Assembly (NCBI RefSeq): GCF_000336675.1
Contig: NZ_AOMB01000017.1
Location: 1 to 52,578, forward strand
Direction: 5' to 3'
Length of the DNA stretch: 52,578 nt
Origin: Halococcus hamelinensis 100A6
Lineage (GTDB): Archaea > Halobacteriota > Halobacteria > Halobacteriales > Halococcaceae
The notes beneath the pieces are model-generated. The model saw nothing but the letters and a program-made list of their open reading frames with translations. It searched no databases and was not told the DNA's origin. This document shows, piece by piece, positions 1 to 7,747 of the stretch (positions are counted from its first letter, which is position 1; the number at the start of each line of letters is the position of its first letter). Both the position numbers and the translations under genes were made by a program.

Positions 1-9
1 CCCGCTCAG

Positions 10-28
10 AGATGTGTATAAGAGACAG
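10..28 (+). other. Tn5/Nextera mosaic-end adapter remnant
   Basis: Bases 10-28 read AGATGTGTATAAGAGACAG, which is exactly the 19-bp transposase mosaic end used in Nextera libraries. Bases 1-9 are therefore probably read or adapter junk too. The proteasome coding frame begins immediately after it (from base 29). The most economical reading is untrimmed sequencing adapter at a contig end, not an archaeal transposon; no transposase or second end is present. Confidence 0.95.
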
Positions 29-360
29 GCCTCGTAGAGGCGGACCTCGGCCTGGAGGTTGTTGATCAGCGCCTGAGCCGCGCTCACGGCCCCGGAGATG
101 GTGAGCGCGCCGCGGGGGTGGATCTCCGCGATCTTCTCGGCGCGCTTGCTCGCGACGAGGTTGCCCGCGCTGGCGCGGCGGTCGGTGGCGAGCACGACGC
201 CGTCGGTCGTGGTGAGGCCCACGGTCGTGGTGCCGGTCTTGGTGATCTGCTCGTCGGACATGTCGTGCGTCGGCAGGTCGCCGAGTTCCGGGCCGTAGAG
301 ACCCTCCGTCGCCGCTTCTCCCGGCCGGCCGAGATCCGGGCTGTTCGGGAAGTCTTGCAT
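29..360 (-). CDS. psmB: Proteasome subunit beta, partial (C-terminus cut off by contig edge)
   Basis: Catalytic beta subunit of the archaeal 20S proteasome, a self-processing N-terminal-nucleophile threonine protease in the cytosol. The 110 visible residues contain a 43-residue propeptide ending in KTG, followed by TTTVGL. Cleavage would expose Thr44 as mature Thr1. Asp60 and Lys76 then fall exactly on mature Asp17 and Lys33, the other two catalytic residues, and the following GNLV...KIAEI block is typical of the family. About 130 further residues are lost beyond the contig edge, where the sequence runs into the mosaic-end adapter. It is divergent from UPF0212, with a TATA-like box 22-28 bp upstream of the ATG suggesting a leaderless transcript. 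The ATG at 360 is chosen because it gives a normal-length haloarchaeal propeptide. Confidence 0.95.
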
Positions 361-381
361 ACCACCGTTACCGGCCCGACG

Positions 382-388
382 CTTAAAA
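382..388 (-). promoter_or_regulatory. TATA-like box for psmB
   Basis: On the minus strand this reads TTTTAAG, centred about 25 bp before the psmB ATG, the usual spacing for a leaderless haloarchaeal promoter. It is the only AT-rich patch in the 93-bp divergent gap, so it may also influence the plus-strand UPF0212 gene. Confidence 0.55.
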
Positions 389-453
389 GACCAGTCCTTC
401 CGTGCGTCACTCGAAACCACAAGGTTCGACCCTCTACATCACGACGACCAGCT

Positions 454-822
454 ATGACCGACTATCTCGTTGCGATGGAGGCGGCGTGGCTTGTTCGCGA
501 CGTCGACAACATCGACGACGCGATCGGCGTCGCGGTGAGCGAAGCGGGCAAACGACTCAACGACCAGGACAAGTCCTACGTCGAGGTCAACGTCGGCGCG
601 ACGGGCTGTCCGGCCTGTGGCGAGCCGTTCGATTCGGCCTACGTCGCCGCCGGCACGGCGTTGGTGGGACTGGTCCTCGAGATCGACGTGTTCAACGCCG
701 ACGGCCAACAGCACGCCGAACGGATCGCCAAGAGCGAGGTCGGCGGCGCGCTCCGTGACGTCCCGCTCTCGGTGGTCGAGACCATCGAACTCGACGGGGA
801 CGAGGAAGAAGCCGCGAGCTAG
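454..822 (+). CDS. UPF0212 / DUF555 family protein
   Basis: A 122-residue conserved archaeal protein of unknown function. It matches the haloarchaeal UPF0212 pattern: it opens with DYLVAMEAAWLVRDV, has a CPACG knuckle at about residues 52-56 (Cys52, Cys55), and ends with an AERIAKSEVGGALRDVPL stretch. The CxxC pair suggests metal or redox chemistry, but no reaction is established. The ATG at 454 starts exactly at the conserved N-terminus. Its TAG stop overlaps the stop of the convergent DUF2070 gene within one CTAG tetranucleotide. Confidence 0.9.
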   Translation: MTDYLVAMEAAWLVRDVDNIDDAIGVAVSEAGKRLNDQDKSYVEVNVGATGCPACGEPFDSAYVAAGTALVGLVLEIDVFNADGQQHAERIAKSEVGGALRDVPLSVVETIELDGDEEEAAS

Positions 823-2669
823 GTGAACAGGAAGACCACGACGCTCACCGCGAGCATCGCGACGGCGAACGCGCCCGCGAGCGCACTCCCCATCCCGAGC
901 ATCGCGTTGGCGTGGCTCGCGAGGGTCTCGGTTCTGTCGTTGCCGAACACGGTGACGCGGGCGCGTTCGGTCGCCATGCCCGCCTCGACCGGTTCGCGGT
1001 CGGCGAGGGCCTCCTCGACGAGCGACGCGATGAGCGCGATGAGTTCGTCGTCCGGGATGGCCCCGCCGACCTGGTTCGCCGACTCGACGGTGTTGACGAC
1101 GTGGGTGTCGGTCGTCATCACCTCCGCCGAGCCCGCGTCGATGTGGTCGAGGATCGCCTCCCGGAGCCCCGGTTCCATGTTGTTGCCGTCGACCAGAACG
1201 TAGACCGCGGTCTCGTCCTCGACGGTGAACGCCGCGACCCGGATGCCGAGCGGGCCGATACCCTCGCTCGCCGTCCACGGCGTCTCGTCCCACGCCACCC
1301 CGAGTTCGATCGGACCCTGCGGCGCGTTCGCGAGCGCCGCCGAGACCTCGCCGACGCCCTCGATGAGGTCGAACGAGCGCTGGCTGCCGGGGACCACGTG
1401 GCCGAGGTCGTCGCCGGTGAGGCCGTCGTTCGCGTTGTGGGCGTCGACCACCATCGCGTCGACGCCGTGGGAGCGCGCCTCGGCGACCGCCGACAGCCCC
1501 ACCGAGTAGTCGATGTCGTCGGCGAGCCCCGGCGCGTAGGTCGCGACGACCATCGCGCCGTCGCCCATCGCCTGCCCCGTGACGGAGGCCTCGCCGACGC
1601 GGCGTCGAACCGGCGGGCTGCCGGTCGTCGAGTACTCGATCCGGTCGTGGGCACGCGAAACCGCGTCGAGGAGGGTGTCGACTTCGCGCTCGGAGACGAG
1701 GTTGAAGTCGTGGCCCGCGGTTGCGTGGGGCGGGAATCCCAGCCCGTTAGCGCTTTTCGCGACGCGCTTCGGGAGGTTGCCGCCGCCGATCTCGCCCATC
1801 GGCCCTGGATGTACCATGGGAAGCACGAACCGCGCCTTCTCGGAGCCGTCGGAGCGACGGGCCGAGAGCACGCTCACCGGCACCACCGCCTCCTCGCCGA
1901 GCGCCGCGAAGAACTCCTCGAGTTCGTTGGATCCCTCCGCGATGTGGCCGATGAACCCCCGACCGAAATCCAGCACGCTCACGCCGAGGCTCCGTCGCCA
2001 CGGCCGGTCGATGACGCGGACGAACACCACGACGGCGAGAGCGTAGAACGCACAGAGAAGCGCGAGAACGGCGAAATCGAGCGGTTTGACCGCCCCGAAC
2101 TCGGCGGGGCCGCGGCTCGGCCGCGAGAGGAAGGACTGGACGAGCGGGCCGCCGACCTCGACGTAGCGCGCGGTGCCGCTGTAGACGAAGACGAGGAACG
2201 CCGCCGTCGCGGTCTGGATCCCCGCCGGGATCGCCGTGACGACGAGCGACTTCCGCGAGACCGCGAGCAACACCGCGAGTCGGATGGCACCAACCGCGGC
2301 GAGGCCGACGGTGAGCGCGTCGAAGACGAACTGCTGGCCGAGCGGCGTGAGGACGGCGATCGCCCCCGCGACCACGAGGACCGCGACCAGGAAGACCTCG
2401 CAGACCAGCGCGAGCAGGGAGGCGCGGTTCGGCGTGAGCTGGCCACCGAGCCGTCGGTCTATCGGCGGGGTGGCGACCGCCGCGACTATCGTCGGGACGC
2501 CGATGAAGAAGACGCCCTGCCAGGCGTCTTCGAGCACGAACTCCGAGTCGAACGCCGCGACGCCCGCGATCGCCGCGACCACGAGGGCGAACCCGAGGCT
2601 CGCGTACCACTTCGGGGCGCGAAAGACGAACCGCGAGAGCGCCGCGAGGTCGCCCTGGGTCTCGGTCAT
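819..2669 (-). CDS. DUF2070 family membrane protein
   Basis: A 616-residue integral membrane protein of the archaeal DUF2070 family. About the first 240 residues hold six or seven hydrophobic segments. A large soluble middle domain follows, containing motifs typical of the family (VHPGPMGEIGGGNLPKR, VDAHNANDG, GVAWDE), and one final transmembrane helix lies near the C-terminus. Histidines and acidic residues in the soluble part look like a metal or phosphate site, but no activity is known. The frame is open further upstream, but the ATG at 2669 starts just before the first conserved segment, and the upstream part would read into the 3' end of the GMP synthase gene. It lies 23 bp downstream of guaAA on the same strand. 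Confidence 0.88.
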   Translation of the reverse strand: MTETQGDLAALSRFVFRAPKWYASLGFALVVAAIAGVAAFDSEFVLEDAWQGVFFIGVPTIVAAVATPPIDRRLGGQLTPNRASLLALVCEVFLVAVLVVAGAIAVLTPLGQQFVFDALTVGLAAVGAIRLAVLLAVSRKSLVVTAIPAGIQTATAAFLVFVYSGTARYVEVGGPLVQSFLSRPSRGPAEFGAVKPLDFAVLALLCAFYALAVVVFVRVIDRPWRRSLGVSVLDFGRGFIGHIAEGSNELEEFFAALGEEAVVPVSVLSARRSDGSEKARFVLPMVHPGPMGEIGGGNLPKRVAKSANGLGFPPHATAGHDFNLVSEREVDTLLDAVSRAHDRIEYSTTGSPPVRRRVGEASVTGQAMGDGAMVVATYAPGLADDIDYSVGLSAVAEARSHGVDAMVVDAHNANDGLTGDDLGHVVPGSQRSFDLIEGVGEVSAALANAPQGPIELGVAWDETPWTASEGIGPLGIRVAAFTVEDETAVYVLVDGNNMEPGLREAILDHIDAGSAEVMTTDTHVVNTVESANQVGGAIPDDELIALIASLVEEALADREPVEAGMATERARVTVFGNDRTETLASHANAMLGMGSALAGAFAVAMLAVSVVVFLFT

Positions 2670-2692
2670 TCGGGAAAACCACCCAGTGGCGG

Positions 2693-3274
2693 CTAAATCC
2701 CTCTTTCGGTGGCCCGCTCGCAGACCGCCCGGAAGTTCTCGAACACCGCCTCGCCCTCCTCGGTGTGGGCGACCTCGGGGTGCCACTGGACGCCGAAGAG
2801 GTTCTCGCTGGTGTCGCTCATCGACTCGATGCCGCAGATGTCGCTCCGCCCCGTACGTTCGAAGTCAGGGGGGAGCTCGACGACCTGGTCGGCGTGGCTC
2901 GCCCACACCCGCGTCTCGGGCGCGAGCGAACCGACCAGCGGGTCCTCCGGGTCGTCGATCTCGACGGTGACGTCGGCGTAGCCACCGTACTCGCCGGGTT
3001 CGACGCGCCCGCCACGCTCGACCGCGAGCACCTGCATCCCGAGACAGATCCCGAGCACGGGAACACCCATGTCGAGATACTCGTCACACCGCCCGCCCGC
3101 GTCGGGTTCGTCGGCCGAGTCGGGGCCGCCGGAGAGTACGATCCCGTCGGCCTCGATTTCCTCGGGGGGCGTGGTGTTGTCGACGATCTCGGTCTCGACG
3201 CCGATGTCGCGGAGCGCCCGGCCTTCGAGGTGGGTGAACTGGCCGTGGTTGTCGACGACGACGATCCGGGTCAT
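2693..3274 (-). CDS. guaAA: GMP synthase [glutamine-hydrolysing] subunit A
   Basis: Class I glutamine amidotransferase subunit of archaeal GMP synthase. It hydrolyses glutamine and passes ammonia to the separate synthetase subunit (GuaAB, not in this window) for XMP to GMP. The 193 residues match the short archaeal form. The nucleophile elbow GICLGMQ places Cys77, and the WHPE motif gives His165 and Glu167, completing the triad. The oxyanion-strand LSGGPDSADEP is present. The ATG at 3274 begins the standard MTRIVVVDNHGQF start. DUF2070 follows in the same direction 23 bp downstream. Confidence 0.95.
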   Translation of the reverse strand: MTRIVVVDNHGQFTHLEGRALRDIGVETEIVDNTTPPEEIEADGIVLSGGPDSADEPDAGGRCDEYLDMGVPVLGICLGMQVLAVERGGRVEPGEYGGYADVTVEIDDPEDPLVGSLAPETRVWASHADQVVELPPDFERTGRSDICGIESMSDTSENLFGVQWHPEVAHTEEGEAVFENFRAVCERATERGI

Positions 3275-3325
3275 GCCCGAGACTGGCGACGCGCCGGCTA
3301 AAATCCCCCGAAACGCGCGCGCCGG

Positions 3326-3862
3326 TCAGCCGTCGTCGGCCTCGCGGCGTTCGGCGGCCGAGGCGAACTCGAACTCCGCTTGCTCCTGGCTCCGACGGCC
3401 CTCGCGGGCGGCGAGCGCCTCGGGGTCGGGGTTGGCGTCGTCGTCGATCCGCGCCCACGAGCCGTGGATCTTGGCGTGACACCACCGACAGAGGTATACA
3501 GTAATTTCGTGGCTCACCGCGCGCGAGTCGTCGTCGGCGTACGAGAGGTGGTGTTCTTCGAGCAGCGGCCGCTCGGTGGTGTGGGCCACCCGGCGCTCGT
3601 CGAGGCCACACCGGACACACTCACGCGAGCGGTTTCGGGCCCGGAACTGCGGGCAGTCCCGCCAGTCCCAGTCGGGGCCCGACTCCGTCACGACCGGGCA
3701 CGCGAAGTCGTCGGCCTCGCGCTCGCGGGCGAACGCGGGGTCGTGGGAGCCGTACTCGAGCGCGTACCGACACCGGCCGTCGTCGGTGAGGTGGTCACAC
3801 CGCTCGACGAACGCGTACGGGTCGGCGACGCCGACCGACGTCCCGGCGGGCGTCTTCTCCAT
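3326..3862 (-). CDS. HNH-like zinc-binding haloarchaeal protein (DUF7097-type)
   Basis: A 178-residue protein of unknown function. The central part resembles a degenerate HNH or treble-clef fold: CVRCG (Cys82, Cys85), LLEEHHLSY (His104-His105), then LCRWCHAKIHG (Cys125, Cys128, His129, His133). The N-terminal half has four more cysteines (22, 31, 55, 70), suggesting a second metal site. The C-terminus is acidic and probably disordered. If the HNH resemblance is catalytic, it would be a nuclease, but the fold is also used for plain zinc binding. It lies 51 bp upstream of guaAA on the same strand. I believe it belongs to the haloarchaeal DUF7097 family, from memory only. Confidence 0.75.
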   Translation of the reverse strand: MEKTPAGTSVGVADPYAFVERCDHLTDDGRCRYALEYGSHDPAFAREREADDFACPVVTESGPDWDWRDCPQFRARNRSRECVRCGLDERRVAHTTERPLLEEHHLSYADDDSRAVSHEITVYLCRWCHAKIHGSWARIDDDANPDPEALAAREGRRSQEQAEFEFASAAERREADDG

Positions 3863-3926
3863 GGCCGACCTCGGCCGCGAACCGATTTGAATCCTCGGTC
3901 GTCCAACGGGACCGATCTCGGGGGAG

Positions 3927-5426
3927 TCAGTCGTCGGTCGTCGAGGTCGTGGTTCGCTGGTGGTTGGCCGACTCCTCGTCGGCGGCGAGGTTGCGGTCGC
4001 GCCAGGTCCCGCGGCGGAACCAGAGGTACGACGCGAGCGCGCCGATCACGTTCGAGGCGGGGAAGGAGAGCCAGAGCCCGCTCACGCCGAGGAGGCCCGC
4101 GCCGAACCAGGCGACCGGCAGCCGGATCAGTCCGAGGGTACCGACCGCGATGACCGCGGCGACCATCGTGAACCCCGCGCCGCGGAAGCCGCCGGTGTAG
4201 ACCCGCATGATCCCGATGAAGCCGAACGTCGGCGCGGCGTAGCGGATGAACGTCGCGCTGGTCTCGACGACGGCGGGGTCGGTCGTGAACACCGCGGCGA
4301 TCGGCCGGGCGAAGAGCCACGCCACGACGCCCACGGCCGAGAGGATCACGAACAGCACCGCCGCGGCGACGTGGTTCGTCCGGTCCGCTCGGTCGGCCTT
4401 CCCGGCTCCGATGTTCTGACCGGTCATGGTCTCGACGCCCTGTGAGAGCGCGATCGCCGGCAGGAAGACGACCGAGAAGACCCGGGTGCCGATCCCGTAG
4501 GAGGCGACCACTGTGGTCGAAAAGGAGGCCACGACCACCAGCAGGAGGTTGATCGAGACCGCTCGGACGGCCCCCTCGACCGAAGCCGGCACGCCGAGCG
4601 CGACCATCCTTCGGGCGTACTCGAGGTCCGGCACCATCTGCGAGAGGCGGATCCGCACGCCCTGGTCGGCGCGGAACATGATCCAGAGCCCGACCACGAA
4701 CGCGATCGCACGCGAGCCGATCGTGGCGACCGCCGCGCCCTGGATACCGCTTCCCGCGTACCCGGTCGTGGCGTAGAGGCTAGCTTCGAGCCCGCCGAGA
4801 CCGAAGAAACCGAACAGCGGGTTCGACTCGAACCCGAAGATCAAGAACGGGTCGAGCACGATGTTGATCACGACCGAGACGAACATCACGACCATCGGCG
4901 TCACCGTGTCGCCGTAGCCCCGCATCAGCGAGATGAACATCGCGAACCCGAAGACGAAGACGAGGCCGATCATGAACACCCGCATGTAGCCCGCCGCGAG
5001 CGGGGCGATCGCGTCGTTCGCGCCCAGGAGGTCGACGAGTACGTCCACGGAGAAGTAGCCGACCACGCCGAGGAGCAACGAGACGAGTATCGAGAAGGCG
5101 ATCGTCTGCGAGGCGGCGTACTCCGCGCGGCGCTCCTTGCCCGCACCGACGTACTGCGCCACGAGCACGCTGCCCGCGACCGAGAGGCCGATCGCGAGCG
5201 AGATAACGAGAAAGACCATCGGGAACGCGAAGCTGATCGCCGCGAGCGCGTTCGTGCTGTGCTGGCCGAGCCAGAAGGTGTCCGCGAGGTTGTAGGCGGT
5301 CTGAAAGAGGTTGGTGATGACGATCGGCAGCGCGAGATAGAACAGCGGTCGGCCGATGCCGCCGGACGTCAGGTCGAACTCGTCGCGGGTCTTGAACAGT
5401 CCCCGCAGGCTGCCCCTGCGGCTCAC
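3927..5426 (-). CDS. MATE family multidrug/toxin exporter
   Basis: A 499-residue multi-pass efflux protein of the MATE (NorM-like) family, exporting small cations or drugs using Na+ or H+. Two homologous six-helix halves are visible: LALPIVITNLFQTAYNLADT in the first (about residues 30-50) and a matching LGVPASVEGAVRAVS in the second (about 277-291). GYGDTVTPM and the twelve hydrophobic segments fit the family. The start is the GTG at 5426, preceded by a GGGAGG Shine-Dalgarno-like sequence with about 9 nt spacing on the minus strand, so this transcript probably has a leader. An 18-bp palindrome lies 161 bp upstream (5587-5604) and may be the operator. No regulator gene is adjacent. Confidence 0.93.
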   Translation of the reverse strand: MSRRGSLRGLFKTRDEFDLTSGGIGRPLFYLALPIVITNLFQTAYNLADTFWLGQHSTNALAAISFAFPMVFLVISLAIGLSVAGSVLVAQYVGAGKERRAEYAASQTIAFSILVSLLLGVVGYFSVDVLVDLLGANDAIAPLAAGYMRVFMIGLVFVFGFAMFISLMRGYGDTVTPMVVMFVSVVINIVLDPFLIFGFESNPLFGFFGLGGLEASLYATTGYAGSGIQGAAVATIGSRAIAFVVGLWIMFRADQGVRIRLSQMVPDLEYARRMVALGVPASVEGAVRAVSINLLLVVVASFSTTVVASYGIGTRVFSVVFLPAIALSQGVETMTGQNIGAGKADRADRTNHVAAAVLFVILSAVGVVAWLFARPIAAVFTTDPAVVETSATFIRYAAPTFGFIGIMRVYTGGFRGAGFTMVAAVIAVGTLGLIRLPVAWFGAGLLGVSGLWLSFPASNVIGALASYLWFRRGTWRDRNLAADEESANHQRTTTSTTDD

Positions 5427-5586
5427 TCCGCGAAGCCTCCCGGGCGGGGCCGTAACCGGACCTCATCGTCCGATGGTCGGTCGTGGTTCGTGGTCGATTC
5501 GGTCCGTCGCGGGCCGCTCCTCGTCGGAGCCGATGCGAGCGATGCCGGGGGGTGAGCGAGTTCGTAATTCATCGTGTTCGTTCGAT

Positions 5587-5604
5587 ACTGACTATGCAGT
5601 CAGT
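5587..5604. promoter_or_regulatory. Perfect palindrome, candidate repressor operator for the MATE gene
   Basis: The sequence is ACTGACT-ATGC-AGTCAGT: two perfect 7-bp arms around 4 nt. On the minus strand a GTTTAAG box lies about 25 bp upstream, so the palindrome sits where transcription of the MATE gene would begin. That is the expected place for a dimeric TetR- or MarR-type repressor. The assignment to MATE rather than to the divergent GAN gene is inference from this geometry. Confidence 0.55.
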
Positions 5605-5704
5605 GGTTGGCGTGAGTAGCCGTCCGGTGGCTTAAACGTTTTCGGCAGCCCGGTTCGGGTCGGGCGAGTCGCGAACCCGTCGGCGGTCGGGCCGCCGTCC
5701 GGAA

Positions 5705-5712
5705 GCTTAAAT
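5705..5712 (+). promoter_or_regulatory. TATA-like box for the GAN/RecJ-like gene
   Basis: GCTTAAAT lies about 28 bp before the ATG at 5738, the spacing of a leaderless haloarchaeal promoter. The remainder of the 311-bp divergent gap (5427-5737) holds the palindrome at 5587-5604, a second TTAAAC box near 5630, and nothing else recognisable. Confidence 0.55.
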
Positions 5713-5737
5713 CCGATCCCGGCGTACCGGACGACGA

Positions 5738-7186
5738 ATGGCTGGTCCGGTCCCCGAACTCACGACACGCGCGGCGGCGTGCGCGGAGGCGCTCCGCGCG
5801 GCGGAGTCGGTCCTCCTCGCCTCCCACATCGACGCCGACGGCCTCACGAGCGCCGCGGTCGCGACGACCGCGCTCTCGCGCGCCGGGATCGACCACGAGG
5901 TCGCCTTCGAGAAACAGCTCGACGCCGACGCGATAGCGGGGATGGCGTCGCGGGCGTTCGATACGGTCCTGTTCACCGACTTCGGGAGCGGCCAGCTCGA
6001 CGTCATCACGGACCACGAGGCGGCCGGCGACTTCACACCCGTCGTCGCGGACCATCACCAGCCCGCCGACGCGGAGACCGAGTTCCACCTGAACCCGCTG
6101 TTGTTCGACCTCGATGGGTCGACCGAACTCTCGGGGGCTGGCACCACGTACGTCCTCGCGCGGGCGCTCGGCGAGACACGGAGCGACGAACCGCGAGCCG
6201 CAGGCGAAGCGGGGGCGAACCGCGACCTCGCGGCGCTGGCGGTCGTGGGCGCGGTCGGCGACATGCAGGACTCGACGGGGGAGCTCGTCGGCGCGAATCG
6301 GGGGATCGTCGCCGAGGGCGTCGCGGCGGGCGTGCTCGAAGAGACCACCGACCTGGCGCTCTACGGCAAACAGACCCGCCCGCTCCCGAAGCTCCTCGAA
6401 TACGCCAACGACGTCCGAATCCCAGGGATCTCGGGGAGCGAGCGGGGCGCGACCGCGTTCCTCTCGGAGCTCGAGATCGACCTGGAGGGCGAGAACGGCT
6501 GGCGGCGGTGGGTCGACCTCGATAGTGAGGAACGCCAGCGGGTGGCGAGCGGGCTGCTCCAGCGTGCGGTCGCCCGCGGGGTGCCCGCCGATCGGATCGA
6601 CGACCTCGTCGGGACGACCTACCTCCTGACCGACGAACCCGCGGGCAGCCAGCTCCGGGACGCGAGCGAGTTCTCGACCCTCCTCAACGCGACCGCGCGC
6701 TACGAGCGCGCCGACGTCGGTCTCGCGGTCTGCTGTGGCGACCGCGACGAGGCGCTGGCGGAGGCCGAGACGCTGCTCTCGAACCACCGCCGGAACCTCG
6801 CGACCGGCATCGACTGGGTGAAGCGCGAGGGCGTGACCCAGGCCGACCACCTCCAGTGGTTCGACGCGGGCGAGCGGATCCGCGACACCATCGTCGGCAT
6901 CGTCGCCGGGATGGCGATGGGCACCGACGGGGTACGCGGCGACCGACCGGTGATCGCGTTCGCGACGAAGAACGAGACCGAAACGAAGGTCTCCGCGCGC
7001 GGCACCCACCGACTGGTTCGGTCCGGCCTCGACCTCTCGGCGGTCGTGGGCGAGGCCGCACGCGCGCTCGACGGCGACGGCGGCGGCCACGACGTCGCCG
7101 CCGGGGCCACGATCCCCACCGACTCGAAGGCGGCGTTCGTCGAGCACGCCGACGCGCTCGTCGCCGACCAGTTGGGTGAGGCGTGA
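5738..7186 (+). CDS. GAN / RecJ-like DHH-family single-strand exonuclease
   Basis: A 482-residue phosphoesterase of the DHH/DHHA1 superfamily, related to bacterial RecJ, eukaryotic Cdc45 and archaeal GAN (GINS-associated nuclease). Likely a Mn2+-dependent exonuclease acting on single-stranded DNA or RNA in replication or repair. The metal-binding motifs are intact: HIDADG (residues 30-35), TDFGSG (Asp81), ADHH (Asp105, His106, His107), and the DHHA1 substrate motif GGGHDVAAG (His451). With all these present it should be catalytically active, unlike Cdc45. Haloarchaea carry several RecJ-like paralogues, and which one this is cannot be settled from the sequence. The ATG fits the leaderless promoter at 5705. 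Confidence 0.9.
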   Translation: MAGPVPELTTRAAACAEALRAAESVLLASHIDADGLTSAAVATTALSRAGIDHEVAFEKQLDADAIAGMASRAFDTVLFTDFGSGQLDVITDHEAAGDFTPVVADHHQPADAETEFHLNPLLFDLDGSTELSGAGTTYVLARALGETRSDEPRAAGEAGANRDLAALAVVGAVGDMQDSTGELVGANRGIVAEGVAAGVLEETTDLALYGKQTRPLPKLLEYANDVRIPGISGSERGATAFLSELEIDLEGENGWRRWVDLDSEERQRVASGLLQRAVARGVPADRIDDLVGTTYLLTDEPAGSQLRDASEFSTLLNATARYERADVGLAVCCGDRDEALAEAETLLSNHRRNLATGIDWVKREGVTQADHLQWFDAGERIRDTIVGIVAGMAMGTDGVRGDRPVIAFATKNETETKVSARGTHRLVRSGLDLSAVVGEAARALDGDGGGHDVAAGATIPTDSKAAFVEHADALVADQLGEA

Positions 7187-7208
7187 GCGGTATCCGAAGT
7201 GGTTCGTC

Positions 7209-7649
7209 TTATGCGGGCGCGTCGAGGTCGAGAAGCGTCCAGAGGATGATCTTCGCCTCCACGAGGTCGCGGGTCTCGACGAGGTCGTCCTCGTCGAACG
7301 TCTCGACGACCCGCCGGCTCTCGGCGATCATCTCGGTCTCGGCTTCGGTGTGGTCGGGTTCGTCGCGAACGTCGTTCAACAGCGCCTCGAAGTCCTCGCG
7401 GATGTCGAAGGAGGCGTAGGCGACGTTACACCGCGAGAGCGGGTTCTGGTCGAGGTCCACGACGAGGTCCCGCACGAGCTCCCAGTCGTTCTCGCAGAAG
7501 TGGATCGAGACCTCGCCCACGATGTCGCGCCACGCGATCGACCCAGCGTGTTTCATCCCCTGCACCGCTCGCGGCGGGAGGTCGAGCCGGGAGGTGGTCT
7601 CGGGGTTCGCACAGAGACAGCAGGGCTGTTCGGTCTTGCCGGTGTACAC
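7209..7649 (-). CDS. Conserved haloarchaeal hypothetical protein, cysteine-containing
   Basis: About 146 residues, unrecognised. The N-terminus has a CCLCANPE cysteine cluster (Cys10, 11, 13), followed by RLDLPPRAV and an IHFCENDWELVRD segment with a further His/Cys pair. Together these suggest one zinc site. The C-terminal half is predicted helical and strongly acidic. The frame stays open to 7733, but the GTG at 7649 starts just before the cysteine cluster and leaves a 98-bp divergent gap for the tyrS promoter; the upstream extension is basic and unlike the rest. It is convergent with the GAN gene, 22 bp from its stop. Confidence 0.7.
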   Translation of the reverse strand: MYTGKTEQPCCLCANPETTSRLDLPPRAVQGMKHAGSIAWRDIVGEVSIHFCENDWELVRDLVVDLDQNPLSRCNVAYASFDIREDFEALLNDVRDEPDHTEAETEMIAESRRVVETFDEDDLVETRDLVEAKIILWTLLDLDAPA

Positions 7650-7718
7650 GCCACGAGTACGGGCCACAGCCGCATGGGGCTGTTCGTTGCGGCAGCCCCG
7701 GGCGGGCGAAGGGAACGG

Positions 7719-7726
7719 CTTAACAG
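7719..7726 (+). promoter_or_regulatory. TATA-like box for tyrS
   Basis: CTTAACAG lies 22-29 bp before the tyrS ATG, fitting a leaderless promoter in the divergent gap. Confidence 0.5.
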
Positions 7727-7747
7727 CGCGCACGGGACAGAGAGGAT

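Noticed and set aside
912-2696. 594-residue plus-strand ORF opposite DUF2070
   Set aside because: It is the antisense shadow of the DUF2070 gene, Arg/Asp-rich with no family pattern, as expected in high-GC haloarchaeal DNA.
5423-5572. 49-residue minus-strand ORF between the palindrome and the MATE start, overlapping its GTG by GTGA
   Set aside because: It looks like a coupled leader peptide by position, but its Pro/Arg-rich, non-acidic composition fits intergenic translation; a Shine-Dalgarno-like sequence already explains the MATE start.
5600-7147. 515-residue minus-strand ORF opposite the GAN gene
   Set aside because: Pure antisense of the nuclease gene; the plus-strand protein has all DHH motifs.
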